A stretch of 45,302 nt of DNA, from assembly GCF_004353915.1 (NCBI RefSeq), contig NZ_SMRP01000009.1, positions 63,535 to 108,836 on the forward strand. The letters run 5' to 3'. The position numbers and the translations under genes are program-made. This document shows, one piece after another, positions 8,151-15,732 of the stretch. Numbering within the stretch: the first letter of the stretch is position 1; the number at the start of each line of letters is the position of its first letter. Source of the DNA: Paraburkholderia silviterrae (lineage in GTDB: Bacteria; Pseudomonadota; Gammaproteobacteria; Burkholderiales; Burkholderiaceae). A model generated the notes under the pieces. That model was given only the letters and a program-made list of their open reading frames with translations. It made no database searches and had not been told where the DNA came from.

Positions 8151-9170
8151 ATGGCATCCCTCGAAGACAACCTCCCCACGGCCGGCTTTGCCGCCGACGC
8201 CGTCAAGGCCAGCGTTCCCGACGCAGTGACCGGCTATCGCCGCTTCACGCTAGGCTCGTTTGAATTCCTGCGCGACGAGTACTTCGTCAAAATCAACTGG
8301 CCCGCGAAAGGCCAGACGCGCACCCACGCCATTCCCGCCGACGCCTTCCTGCGTGCAATGATGCGCGACGTCGCGTGGGGCTTCTTCTACGGCTGGGTCA
8401 ATTTCGATCACGTGTTCGGCACGCGCAATCACTACGGCAAGGTCGATGTCTACGCGGGCTCGTTCAACGGCATCATGAAGGAAGCCGGCGTCGACTACAT
8501 GGAGACCTTCGAAACGCCCACGATCATGGCGACCTTCAAGGCCATCCTGCACGACTGGACCAACGAAGGCTTCGACCCGTTCGCGGCGCCGGCCGAGACG
8601 GGCAGCGCCTACGGCCGCAAGCATGGCGAGAATGGTGCCGCGATCGAGCGCACGCGCATTGCCACGCGCCGGATGCCGGGCCTCGAAGGCGACTCGCCGT
8701 TGCGCAACGATCTGCCCGTGAACCGCGCGTTCACCGACGTGGAGCAGGACGAGCCTGAAGTGCACTGCGAGCCCGGCTTCGAGGGCGAGCTGCACGCCTT
8801 CAATCTCTTCAAGTATCTGTCGCGCTCGGACGTCACGTGGAATCCATCCGTGACTTCGGTCTGCGGCCAGAGCCTGTTCTGCCCGACCACCGAGGAATTC
8901 ATCCTGCCGGTGTTCCACGGCAACGACCGCGTCGAATGGTTCCTGCAGCTCTCCGACGAAATCGTCTGGGACATCGGCGACAAGAACACCGGCGCGCCGC
9001 GTGCCCGCATCACGATGCGTGCGGGCGACATCTGCGCGATGCCGGCCGATATCCGCCATCAAGGCTATTCGACCAAGCGCTCGATGCTGCTGGTGTGGGA
9101 GAACGCCACGCCGAATCTGCCCAAGCGCTATGAGAGCGGCGAGCTCAAGCCGTATCCGGTCGAATTTTGA
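8151..9170 (+). CDS. hapD: Hydroquinone 1,2-dioxygenase, large (alpha) catalytic subunit
   Basis: This 339-residue protein is the catalytic subunit that cleaves hydroquinone to 4-hydroxymuconic semialdehyde with O2 and Fe(II). Size (about 38 kDa) and gene order match HapD/PnpD. In the cupin core FHGNDRVEW, His256, Asn258 and Glu262 are present, and IRHQ supplies His303; as I recall, these are the same four positions reported as iron ligands in the crystal structure of the nitrophenol-pathway enzyme. The family is unrelated to LinE-type or extradiol hydroquinone dioxygenases. A ribosome binding site (TGGAGA) precedes the ATG. The next gene removes the semialdehyde product. Confidence 0.9.
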   Translation: MASLEDNLPTAGFAADAVKASVPDAVTGYRRFTLGSFEFLRDEYFVKINWPAKGQTRTHAIPADAFLRAMMRDVAWGFFYGWVNFDHVFGTRNHYGKVDVYAGSFNGIMKEAGVDYMETFETPTIMATFKAILHDWTNEGFDPFAAPAETGSAYGRKHGENGAAIERTRIATRRMPGLEGDSPLRNDLPVNRAFTDVEQDEPEVHCEPGFEGELHAFNLFKYLSRSDVTWNPSVTSVCGQSLFCPTTEEFILPVFHGNDRVEWFLQLSDEIVWDIGDKNTGAPRARITMRAGDICAMPADIRHQGYSTKRSMLLVWENATPNLPKRYESGELKPYPVEF

Positions 9171-9217
9171 GCGCTCGCATTCCGAACCCGCTCATCCGCA
9201 TTAACTAAGGACTGCTC

Positions 9218-10684
9218 ATGCAAACCCAACTCTTCATCGACGGTCGCTTCACCGATGCCGTAGAAGGCGGCACGATCGACGTGCTCAATCCGCACGACGG
9301 CTCGCTGATCACGAAGATCGCCGCCGCCACGGCCGCCGATGTCGATCTCGCCGTGGACGCCGCTACGCGCGCCTTTCCGAAGTGGGCGGCCATGCCCGCC
9401 GCCGAGCGCGGGCGCCTGCTGCTGCGTCTGGCCGACGCCATCGAGGCGAATGCGGAGGAACTCGCGCAACTCGAATCGCTCGACACGGGCCATCCGATCC
9501 GCGACTCGCGCGCGCTCGACGTGCCGCGCACGGCCGGATGCTTCCGCTACTTCGGCGGCATGGCCGACAAGCTGCAGGGCTCGGTGATTCCCGTCGAAAC
9601 CGGCTTTCTGAACTACGTGCAGCGCGCGCCCATCGGCGTGGTGGGGCAGATCGTGCCGTGGAATTTTCCGCTCATGTTCACGAGCTGGAAGATGGGCCCG
9701 GCGCTCGCCGCGGGCAACACGGTCGTGCTCAAGCCTTCCGAGATCACGCCGCTTTCCACGCTGCGCATTGTCGAGTTGATGGCCGAAGTGGGCTTTCCCG
9801 CAGGCGTCGTCAACATCGTGACGGGCTATGGGCACACCGCGGGGCAGCGGCTCGCCGAGCACCCGGGCGTGGGCAAGATTGCGTTCACGGGATCGACAGC
9901 GACGGGGCGGCGCATCGTCGAGGCCTCGCAGGGCAATCTCAAGCGCGTGCAGCTCGAACTGGGCGGCAAGGGCGCGAACATCGTGTTCGAAGACGCCGAT
10001 CTCGACGCGGCCATCAACGGCGCGGCCTGGGCGATCTTCCACAACCAGGGGCAGGCGTGCATCGCGGGCTCGCGTCTGGTCCTGCACGAGCGCATCGCCG
10101 ATGCGTTCCTCGAGCGTTTCGTCTCGCTCGCATCTTCGATTCGCGTGGGCAATCCGCTCGATCCCGACACCGAGATGGGGCCGCTCACGTCGAAGCAGCA
10201 CCAGGAGCGCGTGCTGGCCTTCGTCGACGTGGCGCGCGGGGAGGGCGGACGCGTGCTCACGGGCGGCAGCGCTCCGCAGGACGCCGCGCTCGCGAACGGC
10301 TATTACGTGCGTCCGACGATCGTAGAAGCGGCGACGCCCAACGATCGCGTCGCGCAAGAGGAAGTGTTCGGCCCGTTCGTTACGGTGCTGCGTTTCCGTA
10401 ACGACGAAGAGGCGCTCGCCATCGCCAACGGCACGGCCTATGGCCTGGGCAGCGGGTTGTGGACGCGCGACCTCTCGCGCGCGCACCGGATGGCCGGGCA
10501 GATCCATGCCGGCATGTGCTGGATCAACTGCTACAAGCGCGTGAATCCGGGCAGCCCGTTCGGTGGCGTGGGGCAGTCGGGCTACGGCCGCGAGATGGGC
10601 TTCGAGGCGATGCACGATTACACCGAAGCGCGTTCGGTCTGGGTCAACGTGGACGGCAACGTGCCGCCGCACTTCAAGCGCTGA
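9218..10684 (+). CDS. Aldehyde dehydrogenase, probable 4-hydroxymuconic semialdehyde dehydrogenase
   Basis: This 488-residue NAD(P)-dependent aldehyde dehydrogenase has all expected catalytic residues: Asn149 in PWNF, Lys172 in LKPSE, Glu247 in LELGGKG and the nucleophile Cys281 in NQGQACIAGSRL. Length is normal. Position after the two dioxygenase subunits and before a maleylacetate reductase indicates oxidation of 4-hydroxymuconic semialdehyde to maleylacetate. The family alone would also fit betaine-aldehyde or hydroxymuconic-semialdehyde enzymes, so the specific assignment is contextual. It begins 47 nt after the large subunit with a TAAGGA ribosome binding site. Confidence 0.88.
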   Translation: MQTQLFIDGRFTDAVEGGTIDVLNPHDGSLITKIAAATAADVDLAVDAATRAFPKWAAMPAAERGRLLLRLADAIEANAEELAQLESLDTGHPIRDSRALDVPRTAGCFRYFGGMADKLQGSVIPVETGFLNYVQRAPIGVVGQIVPWNFPLMFTSWKMGPALAAGNTVVLKPSEITPLSTLRIVELMAEVGFPAGVVNIVTGYGHTAGQRLAEHPGVGKIAFTGSTATGRRIVEASQGNLKRVQLELGGKGANIVFEDADLDAAINGAAWAIFHNQGQACIAGSRLVLHERIADAFLERFVSLASSIRVGNPLDPDTEMGPLTSKQHQERVLAFVDVARGEGGRVLTGGSAPQDAALANGYYVRPTIVEAATPNDRVAQEEVFGPFVTVLRFRNDEEALAIANGTAYGLGSGLWTRDLSRAHRMAGQIHAGMCWINCYKRVNPGSPFGGVGQSGYGREMGFEAMHDYTEARSVWVNVDGNVPPHFKR

Positions 10685-10691
10685 GGCCGGC

Positions 10692-11759
10692 ATGAAACCG
10701 TTCGTCTATCAGGGAACGCCTTCGCGTGTGGTGTTTGCGTGGGGCGCGCTTGCCACGCTGCCCGCGGAAGTCGAGCGGCTGGGGGCGAGGCGCGCGCTGA
10801 TCCTCTCGACGCCCGAGCAGCGCGCGCTGGCCGACCAGGTCGCGCAGGTGCTCGGCGAGCGCGCGGCGGGCGTGCACGCGCAGGCCGTGATGCACGTGCC
10901 CGTGGAAGTGGCGCACGCCGCGCGCGACGCGGCGGCGGCGCTCGACGCGGACTGTTGCGTGGCCGTGGGCGGCGGCTCGACGATCGGGCTCGGCAAGGCC
11001 ATCGCGCTCGAGTCGACGTTGCCCATCGTGGCCGTGCCTACGACCTATGCGGGCTCGGAGATGACGCCGATCTACGGCCTCACCGAAGGGCGCTTGAAGC
11101 GCACGGGGCGCGACATGCGCGTGCTGCCGCGCACCGTGATCTACGACCCGGCGCTCACGCTCTCGCTGCCGGTGGCGGTCTCGGCGGCATCGGGCATCAA
11201 CGCCATGGCGCACGCGGTGGAGGCGCTCTACTCCGAAGACGCGAATCCGGTCATCAGCTTGATGGCCGAGGAGTCGATCCGCGCCCTCGGCGAGGCGCTG
11301 CCGGCCATCGTGCGCGCGCCCGACGACGCGGCAATGCGCGGCCGCGCGCTATACGGCGCGTGGCTCGCGGGGACGTGCCTGGGCGCGGTCGGCATGGCGC
11401 TGCATCACAAGTTATGTCACACGCTCGGCGGCACCTTCAATCTGCCGCATGCGCAGACTCATGCGGCCATGCTCCCACACACGGCGCACTACAACCACAC
11501 GGCGGCGCCCGAGGCGCTCGCGCGCGTGGCGCGCGCGCTGGGCGGAAATGAGGCGTCCGAAGCAGGAGCGTTGCTGTTTGCGTTGAACCAGGCGCTCGGC
11601 ATTCCCGTGGCGCTCGCCGAAATCGGCATGCCGGAGCAGGGGCTCGACGAAGCCGCCGATCTCGCGTGCAAGAACCCGTATGCCAACCCGCGCGCCGTCG
11701 AGCGCGAGGCCATTCGTGCGTTGCTGCAGCGGGCGTGGCAGGGCGTGGCGCCGGCCTGA
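10692..11759 (+). CDS. Maleylacetate reductase
   Basis: This 355-residue protein belongs to the iron-type alcohol dehydrogenase family, maleylacetate reductase branch, which converts maleylacetate to 3-oxoadipate with NAD(P)H. Visible features are the nucleotide-binding VAVGGGSTIGLGKA, PTTYAGSEMTPIYG, INAMAHAVEALYS and LHHKLCHTLGG, the last two carrying the conserved histidines. The ATG at 10692 lies 7 nt after the aldehyde dehydrogenase stop, which shows tight operon coupling; the much longer overlapping frame starting inside the upstream gene is not used. With the upstream enzymes it completes the route from hydroquinone to 3-oxoadipate, which enters central metabolism. Confidence 0.92.
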   Translation: MKPFVYQGTPSRVVFAWGALATLPAEVERLGARRALILSTPEQRALADQVAQVLGERAAGVHAQAVMHVPVEVAHAARDAAAALDADCCVAVGGGSTIGLGKAIALESTLPIVAVPTTYAGSEMTPIYGLTEGRLKRTGRDMRVLPRTVIYDPALTLSLPVAVSAASGINAMAHAVEALYSEDANPVISLMAEESIRALGEALPAIVRAPDDAAMRGRALYGAWLAGTCLGAVGMALHHKLCHTLGGTFNLPHAQTHAAMLPHTAHYNHTAAPEALARVARALGGNEASEAGALLFALNQALGIPVALAEIGMPEQGLDEAADLACKNPYANPRAVEREAIRALLQRAWQGVAPA

Positions 11760-11801
11760 TCGGCGCCGCCCTTTCAACAAGAGAAGATTCGGAGACACAC
11801 C

Positions 11802-12113
11802 ATGGCGCGCTATTTCGCGATCTTCGCCACCGACAAACCCGGCATGCGCACGGAGCGCGAGCGCATGCGTCCCGTGCATCGGACCTGGCTGCGCAACGCC
11901 GCGCAGCACGGCGTGTTCGTACGCCTCGGCGGATCGACGCTCGCGCCGCAGTGCGATGCGATGAACGGCACGCTGCTCGTGATCGAAGCGGAGGGCATCG
12001 ACGACGTGATGTCGTTCATGAGGCACGACCCGTACATGCAGGCGGGACTGTTCGAGCGCGTCGAAGTCCGCCCATGGGACTGGAGCCTCGGCAACCCCGA
12101 GCGGAGGATCTGA
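11802..12113 (+). CDS. YciI/YCII-like dimeric alpha-beta barrel protein
   Basis: This 103-residue protein matches the YciI-like fold: MARYFAIFATDKPG at the start, the conserved RPVHRTWLR segment, GTLLVIEAEGIDDVMSFMRHDPYMQAGLFERVEVRPW near the end. The family includes small hydrolases/dehalogenases and uncharacterised accessory proteins in aromatic catabolism. It is 42 nt after the maleylacetate reductase and has a GGAGA ribosome binding site, so it is probably co-transcribed. A role in clearing a chlorinated or muconolactone-type intermediate is possible, but it is a guess. Confidence 0.8.
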   Translation: MARYFAIFATDKPGMRTERERMRPVHRTWLRNAAQHGVFVRLGGSTLAPQCDAMNGTLLVIEAEGIDDVMSFMRHDPYMQAGLFERVEVRPWDWSLGNPERRI

Positions 12114-12116
12114 GCG

Positions 12117-12491
12117 ATGAACGCGTCGCGCTTGAGCCTGCATTCGGGTCAACCCTCAGGTCAACACCCGGGCCGCCGCTTGTGTCGTGTGAGCGACGTG
12201 CCGGACGGCGGCGCACGCGTCGTCGACGAAGGACCCGCGGGCAAGCCCGTCATCGTCGTGCGGCGCGGCGAACGCGTGTGGGCCTATGCCAACCGCTGTC
12301 CGCATTTTTCCGTGCCGCTCGATTTCGAGCCCGGGCTGATTTCCTGCTACCGCTCCCAGGTGCTGATGTGCGCGCACCACAGCGCCCTGTTTCGCTTCGA
12401 GGACGGCCATTGCATCGAAGGCCCGTGCGCGGGCGCGGCACTCGACGGTTTCACCGTCGAGATCGACGCCGCCGGCTGGGTGCTTGCGTGA
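12117..12491 (+). CDS. Small Rieske [2Fe-2S] protein
   Basis: This 124-residue protein has a Rieske cluster motif: CPH at residues 61-63 and CAHH at 85-88, so ligands are Cys61, His63, Cys85 and His88 with a 21-residue gap between the pairs. It is the size of a stand-alone Rieske ferredoxin and lacks membrane or signal segments. It starts 3 nt after the YciI-like stop, with a GGAGG site inside the upstream gene, so it is the last gene of the hydroquinone operon. The pathway enzymes themselves do not need a Rieske donor, so it may serve an oxygenase encoded elsewhere or keep the dioxygenase iron reduced. Both are inference. Confidence 0.85.
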   Translation: MNASRLSLHSGQPSGQHPGRRLCRVSDVPDGGARVVDEGPAGKPVIVVRRGERVWAYANRCPHFSVPLDFEPGLISCYRSQVLMCAHHSALFRFEDGHCIEGPCAGAALDGFTVEIDAAGWVLA

Positions 12492-12502
12492 CGAGCGCAA
12501 GC
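12482..12502. terminator. Short hairpin at end of hydroquinone operon
   Basis: GCTTGCG at 12482-12488 pairs with CGCAAGC at 12496-12502 around a 7-nt loop that contains the Rieske stop codon. It lies between two convergent genes only 21 nt apart. There is no T-run, so it is a weak candidate. Confidence 0.35.
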
Positions 12503-12512
12503 GCGCCGCTGC

Positions 12513-13115
12513 TTATTCGCTCTGCGACGGACGACCCGTCTTTACCGCTTCGAGCGCGGCAATGGCGGCCAGCAAACGCTTGGCCGATGCCGACTCGAGC
12601 AATTGCAGGCCCGCGCGCAGGAGTTCGCTCTTCTTGACCGCCACGCCCGCATCGAGGCACTTGCGCTTGAGGACCGAGATCCGCTCGTAGTCCGCCTTCG
12701 GCATGGTGAAGCTGTCACGCACGACCTTTTCCTTCTTGGCGCGCTTGGTCTTTTCCTTTCCTGCGGCTTTCGGTGCCGGTGTTTCCGCTACCTGGGCCGG
12801 TGCTTGCGCTACCTCGGCTGCGGGTGCCGCGGCCTTGGTACGGGTCTTGGCGCCGGGCTTCGCAGCGGCCTTGGTGCTGGCCTTGGTCGTGGCCTTGGTG
12901 CTAGCCTTTTTGCCGGCTTTGGTATTGGCCTTGGTGGCGCTGCGCTTCGTGCTGGTCTTGGCACCGGGTTTTGCGCGCCGGGTTTTAGCGGTATCCGCAC
13001 TGGCGGCGGGCGTTGCTGCCTCGGGCTGCTCCTGTTCCGGCTGTTGCGCCGCGTCCGGCGATGTCGGGAAATGAAAGGCCTTCTTGGTAGGTTTGCGTAC
13101 GTTTGCTGTGGTCAT
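12513..13115 (-). CDS. Lysine/alanine-rich histone H1-like protein with C-terminal RHH-like domain
   Basis: This 200-residue protein has two parts. Residues about 40-130 are a low-complexity Lys/Ala/Thr-rich tract with repeats such as KASTKAT and AKPGAKT, like bacterial histone H1 or AlgP tails. The last 70 residues (DSFTMPKADYERISVLKRKCLDAGVAVKKSELLRAGLQLL) are folded-looking and resemble a ribbon-helix-helix or similar DNA-binding segment. The protein is probably nucleoid-associated or a regulator. The start at 13115 has a TGGAGA site; the longer frame from 13172 runs through the promoter palindrome and is rejected. A 32-bp palindrome just upstream may be its own operator. Confidence 0.75.
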   Translation of the reverse strand: MTTANVRKPTKKAFHFPTSPDAAQQPEQEQPEAATPAASADTAKTRRAKPGAKTSTKRSATKANTKAGKKASTKATTKASTKAAAKPGAKTRTKAAAPAAEVAQAPAQVAETPAPKAAGKEKTKRAKKEKVVRDSFTMPKADYERISVLKRKCLDAGVAVKKSELLRAGLQLLESASAKRLLAAIAALEAVKTGRPSQSE

Positions 13116-13135
13116 GTCAGGTTCTCCAACTGGAA

Positions 13136-13167
13136 ACAATATAAACAGTATATACGGTTTATATTGT
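13136..13167. promoter_or_regulatory. 32-bp palindrome upstream of histone-like gene
   Basis: ACAATATAAAC at 13136-13146 is the exact reverse complement of GTTTATATTGT at 13157-13167, and the centre GTATATAC (13148-13155) is itself palindromic; only the base pair 13147/13156 breaks the symmetry. It lies 21 nt upstream of the histone-like start and within 50 nt of the next operon's end. The site is much more AT-rich than its surroundings. An autoregulatory operator overlapping the promoter is the most likely role. Confidence 0.6.
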
Positions 13168-13214
13168 GCCAAAGCTGGTTGACGCCGCAGACCTGCCGGA
13201 CGCGCCGCGTGCGC

Positions 13215-13670
13215 TTACTGCTCCAGTACCGCCTGAGGCGTATTGCGGAAGCTGATCGCCATGCGGTTATACGTGTTCATCAAGCCGATGGCGATGGCGA
13301 GATCGACGAGTTCACGCTCGTCGAATACCGCGCGCGCTTCCTCATACGCCGCATCGGGCACACCGGTCTGCGCGACGAGCGTGACAGATTCGGCCCACGC
13401 AAGCGCGGCACGCTCGCGCGGATCGAACAGATGGCCGGCTTCGCGCCATGCCTGGACCAGCGCCAGCTTTTCCACTTTCACGCCTTTTTTCAGCAGGTCG
13501 CGCGTGTGCATGTCCAGGCAATACGCGCAGTTGTTGATCTGCGAGACGCGCAGGTACACCAGATCGACGAGCACCGGTGCAAGCCCGCTTTGCATGACAT
13601 AGCCGTAGACACCGCCAAGGGCCTTGACGCCAGCGGGTGCGATCTGGTTGTAATCGAGACGATTGCTCAT
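13215..13670 (-). CDS. Carboxymuconolactone decarboxylase/AhpD-like protein
   Basis: This 151-residue AhpD-fold protein carries NCAYCLDMH with Cys48, Cys51 and His55, the redox-active arrangement of alkylhydroperoxidase-like proteins. The segment AGHLFDPRERAALAWAESVT is typical of the YbfA/AhpD core family. It starts 28 nt after the exported cupin gene on the same strand, so the two form an operon, divergent from the MocR regulator. A role in oxidative or aldehyde stress is plausible. Start at 13670 has a GGAGA site. Confidence 0.87.
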   Translation of the reverse strand: MSNRLDYNQIAPAGVKALGGVYGYVMQSGLAPVLVDLVYLRVSQINNCAYCLDMHTRDLLKKGVKVEKLALVQAWREAGHLFDPRERAALAWAESVTLVAQTGVPDAAYEEARAVFDERELVDLAIAIGLMNTYNRMAISFRNTPQAVLEQ

Positions 13671-13698
13671 GTGTTTTCTCCTGTTTGACTTGAATGGC

Positions 13699-14115
13699 TT
13701 ACTTGACCGGCGTGGTCAGAGCCGTGTCGCCGGTATCGACGACGAATACCGCGAGTAGCTTCGCCGGCTGCGTCTTGCTCGCGTTGCGGCTTACGCGATG
13801 AATGGCGCCAGGCTCTTCGAAGAAGCTTTCGCCGGCGTGATAGATGCGCTTCGGTCCGTCATTCACTTGCGATTCGATGGCGCCCGAGACGACATAGGCA
13901 TAAATAAACGCCGATTTCGCATGCTCGTGCGCTGGCGACGCGCCGCCGGGCGCGTAGTCGACCACCACGGCCGTCAACGACTTGCCGGGGATGTTCGGGA
14001 TGGCATGCGTGAAGTTGGGCGTGACGGTTTCACCGTCGCCATGCGCAAAAGCCGGCATGGCGATAGTGAGCGCAAGCGCTGCGCAGGCGGTGCCGAGGGC
14101 GGCTCGAATGTTCAT
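13699..14115 (-). CDS. Exported cupin-domain protein
   Basis: This 138-residue protein has a signal peptide (about residues 1-24, ending PAFAHG) and a single cupin domain. The metal-binding motif is HEHAKSAFIYAYVVSGAIES, with a second motif G(E)SFFEEPGAIHRVS containing a further histidine. It should act in the periplasm; related cupins are often regulated alongside AhpD-like proteins by MocR or AraC factors. The start at 14115 follows AAGGAGA; the long upstream frame overlaps the divergent regulator and is rejected. First gene of a two-gene operon with the AhpD-like protein. Substrate unknown. Confidence 0.85.
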   Translation of the reverse strand: MNIRAALGTACAALALTIAMPAFAHGDGETVTPNFTHAIPNIPGKSLTAVVVDYAPGGASPAHEHAKSAFIYAYVVSGAIESQVNDGPKRIYHAGESFFEEPGAIHRVSRNASKTQPAKLLAVFVVDTGDTALTTPVK

Positions 14116-14209
14116 GACAGGGTTTCTCCTTGCGACCGGGGTTATTGTGGGCGCACGCTGGGCCACAAGAAAGCACCAGAAACAAACATTCTTTATGTAC
14201 CATGAGCGG

Positions 14210-15616
14210 ATGTCCCAGCCGCTGAAAATCGAACTCGACCGGTCCGCGAAGACGCCCTTGGCCGAGCAGATCCGCTCGGCAATCAGTGCCGCCATCGAGG
14301 GCGGGGTGCTTGCGCCCGGCGCCCGTCTGCCTTCGTGGCTCGACCTCGCCGCGCAACTGGGCGTTGCGCGGGGCACGGTGCGCCTCGCCTACGACCGGCT
14401 CTCCGACGCGCAACTGATCGTCGCTTCCCGGGCGAGCGGAACGCGCGTGGCGGACCGGCCTCGCGCGCGGCCCGAAGCGGAGGAGAGCAGCGATCCGGGC
14501 TCGTTCATGGAGATGTACCGGGAGCTCACCGCCGGCCCGGCCATCTTCCAGATGGGCGTGCCCGCCCAGGAAACGCTGCCCGCCAGGCTCTTCACCAAAG
14601 TGCGCTCGTTTGCGCTGCGCGCGGAGTCGAGCGCCTCGGTGGGCTATCCCGATCCCCGCGGCGAGCCGGAGCTGCGGCGGGAAATCGCTGCTTATCTGGC
14701 CATTGCGCGAGGCATGACATGCTCGCCCGCGCAGATCATCGTCACGAGCGGGTTCAGCGGTGGCCTGGGACTCGCGCTGCGCGTGCTGGGCCTCGATGGG
14801 CACAAGGCCTGGTTCGAAGAGCCGGGCTTCCCGTTCACCCGGCACGGCCTCGAACTCGCGAGGCTCGAACTCGCGCCGGTTCCCGTGGACGCGGACGGCA
14901 TCGACGTCGATTACGGCCTGCGGCATGCGCCAGACGCGGCGCTGGCCGTCGTGACGCCCGGCCAGCAGGCGCCGCTCGGCCCCACGCTCTCGCTGGCAAG
15001 ACGGTTGCAACTGCTCGACTGGGCGGCGCAGCGGGGCGCCTGGATCATTGAGGATGACTATCTAAGCGAACTGCAACTGAGCGCGCGCGCCGCGCCCGCG
15101 CTCGCATCGCTCGATCGCGGCCAGTGCGTCATTCATATCGGCTCATTCAGCAAGACGATCAGCCCGGCACTGCGCCTGGGGTTCGTCGTCGCGCCCGTGA
15201 CGCTGGCGTCCCGGTTTGCGGAAGTCGCGGCGTGTCTTGCGCCCGCGCCGTGGCCATCCGTGCAGCTCGCGACGGCGCAGTTCATGCGCGAGGGTCACTA
15301 TATGCGCCATCTGCGCCGCCTGAAGCGTCTTTATTCCGCGCAGCGCGACAGCTTGCTCGAATGCCTCGGCGCACTCGACTTCGAGACGAAGAGCGCCGGC
15401 CTGGCCGTGCTCGTGCGGCTGCCCGACGGCGCGCCCGACGTAGCCATCTTCAGGGAAGCGCTGGCGTTCGGATTGGGCCCGGCGCCGTTGTCGCCCTGGT
15501 ATATATCGCCGGCGTCTGCGCGATCGGGGCTTCTGCTGGGCATCGCGACTTCGCCGGAGAGAAACCTCGTTCGAAGCTGCGAACGGCTGAGGGAAGTGAT
15601 ACGGCGTCATGCGTGA
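14210..15616 (+). CDS. MocR/PdxR-type regulator (GntR HTH fused to aminotransferase domain)
   Basis: This 468-residue protein combines an N-terminal GntR winged helix-turn-helix (residues 5-75, with LAEQIRSAISAAIEGGVLAPGARLPS and LGVARGTVRLAYDRLSD) with a class-I aminotransferase-like domain. The PLP lysine is expected in the motif SFSKTISPALRLGF, and D in EDDYLSEL corresponds to the pyridine-contacting aspartate. MocR proteins use PLP or a derivative as effector. It is divergent from the cupin/AhpD operon, the usual arrangement for control of that target. An in-frame ATG at 14195 is an alternative start; the ATG at 14210 gives the usual MocR N-terminus. Confidence 0.88.
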   Translation: MSQPLKIELDRSAKTPLAEQIRSAISAAIEGGVLAPGARLPSWLDLAAQLGVARGTVRLAYDRLSDAQLIVASRASGTRVADRPRARPEAEESSDPGSFMEMYRELTAGPAIFQMGVPAQETLPARLFTKVRSFALRAESSASVGYPDPRGEPELRREIAAYLAIARGMTCSPAQIIVTSGFSGGLGLALRVLGLDGHKAWFEEPGFPFTRHGLELARLELAPVPVDADGIDVDYGLRHAPDAALAVVTPGQQAPLGPTLSLARRLQLLDWAAQRGAWIIEDDYLSELQLSARAAPALASLDRGQCVIHIGSFSKTISPALRLGFVVAPVTLASRFAEVAACLAPAPWPSVQLATAQFMREGHYMRHLRRLKRLYSAQRDSLLECLGALDFETKSAGLAVLVRLPDGAPDVAIFREALAFGLGPAPLSPWYISPASARSGLLLGIATSPERNLVRSCERLREVIRRHA

Positions 15617-15732
15617 TTGCTGGGCACGCAAGCGAACCCCGATTGACCTGCCGTGCTACGCTGCGCGCAGGTTTCGTACGCGGGTCCGCGGGCCGGCACC
15701 TTCACCGAAAGGCGTTCCTGGAGCATAGGTCG

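Noticed and set aside
7610..9170. Assignment as homogentisate or hydroxyquinol dioxygenase
   Set aside because: Two-subunit layout, subunit sizes and the His256/Asn258/Glu262/His303 set fit hydroquinone 1,2-dioxygenase instead.
9128..10693. Minus-strand frame of 521 codons opposite the aldehyde dehydrogenase
   Set aside because: Antisense shadow; all dehydrogenase catalytic residues are on the plus strand.
13136..13167. Possible LexA box in the AT-rich palindrome
   Set aside because: The CTG-N10-CAG pattern is absent on both strands; the arms do not match a known LexA consensus.
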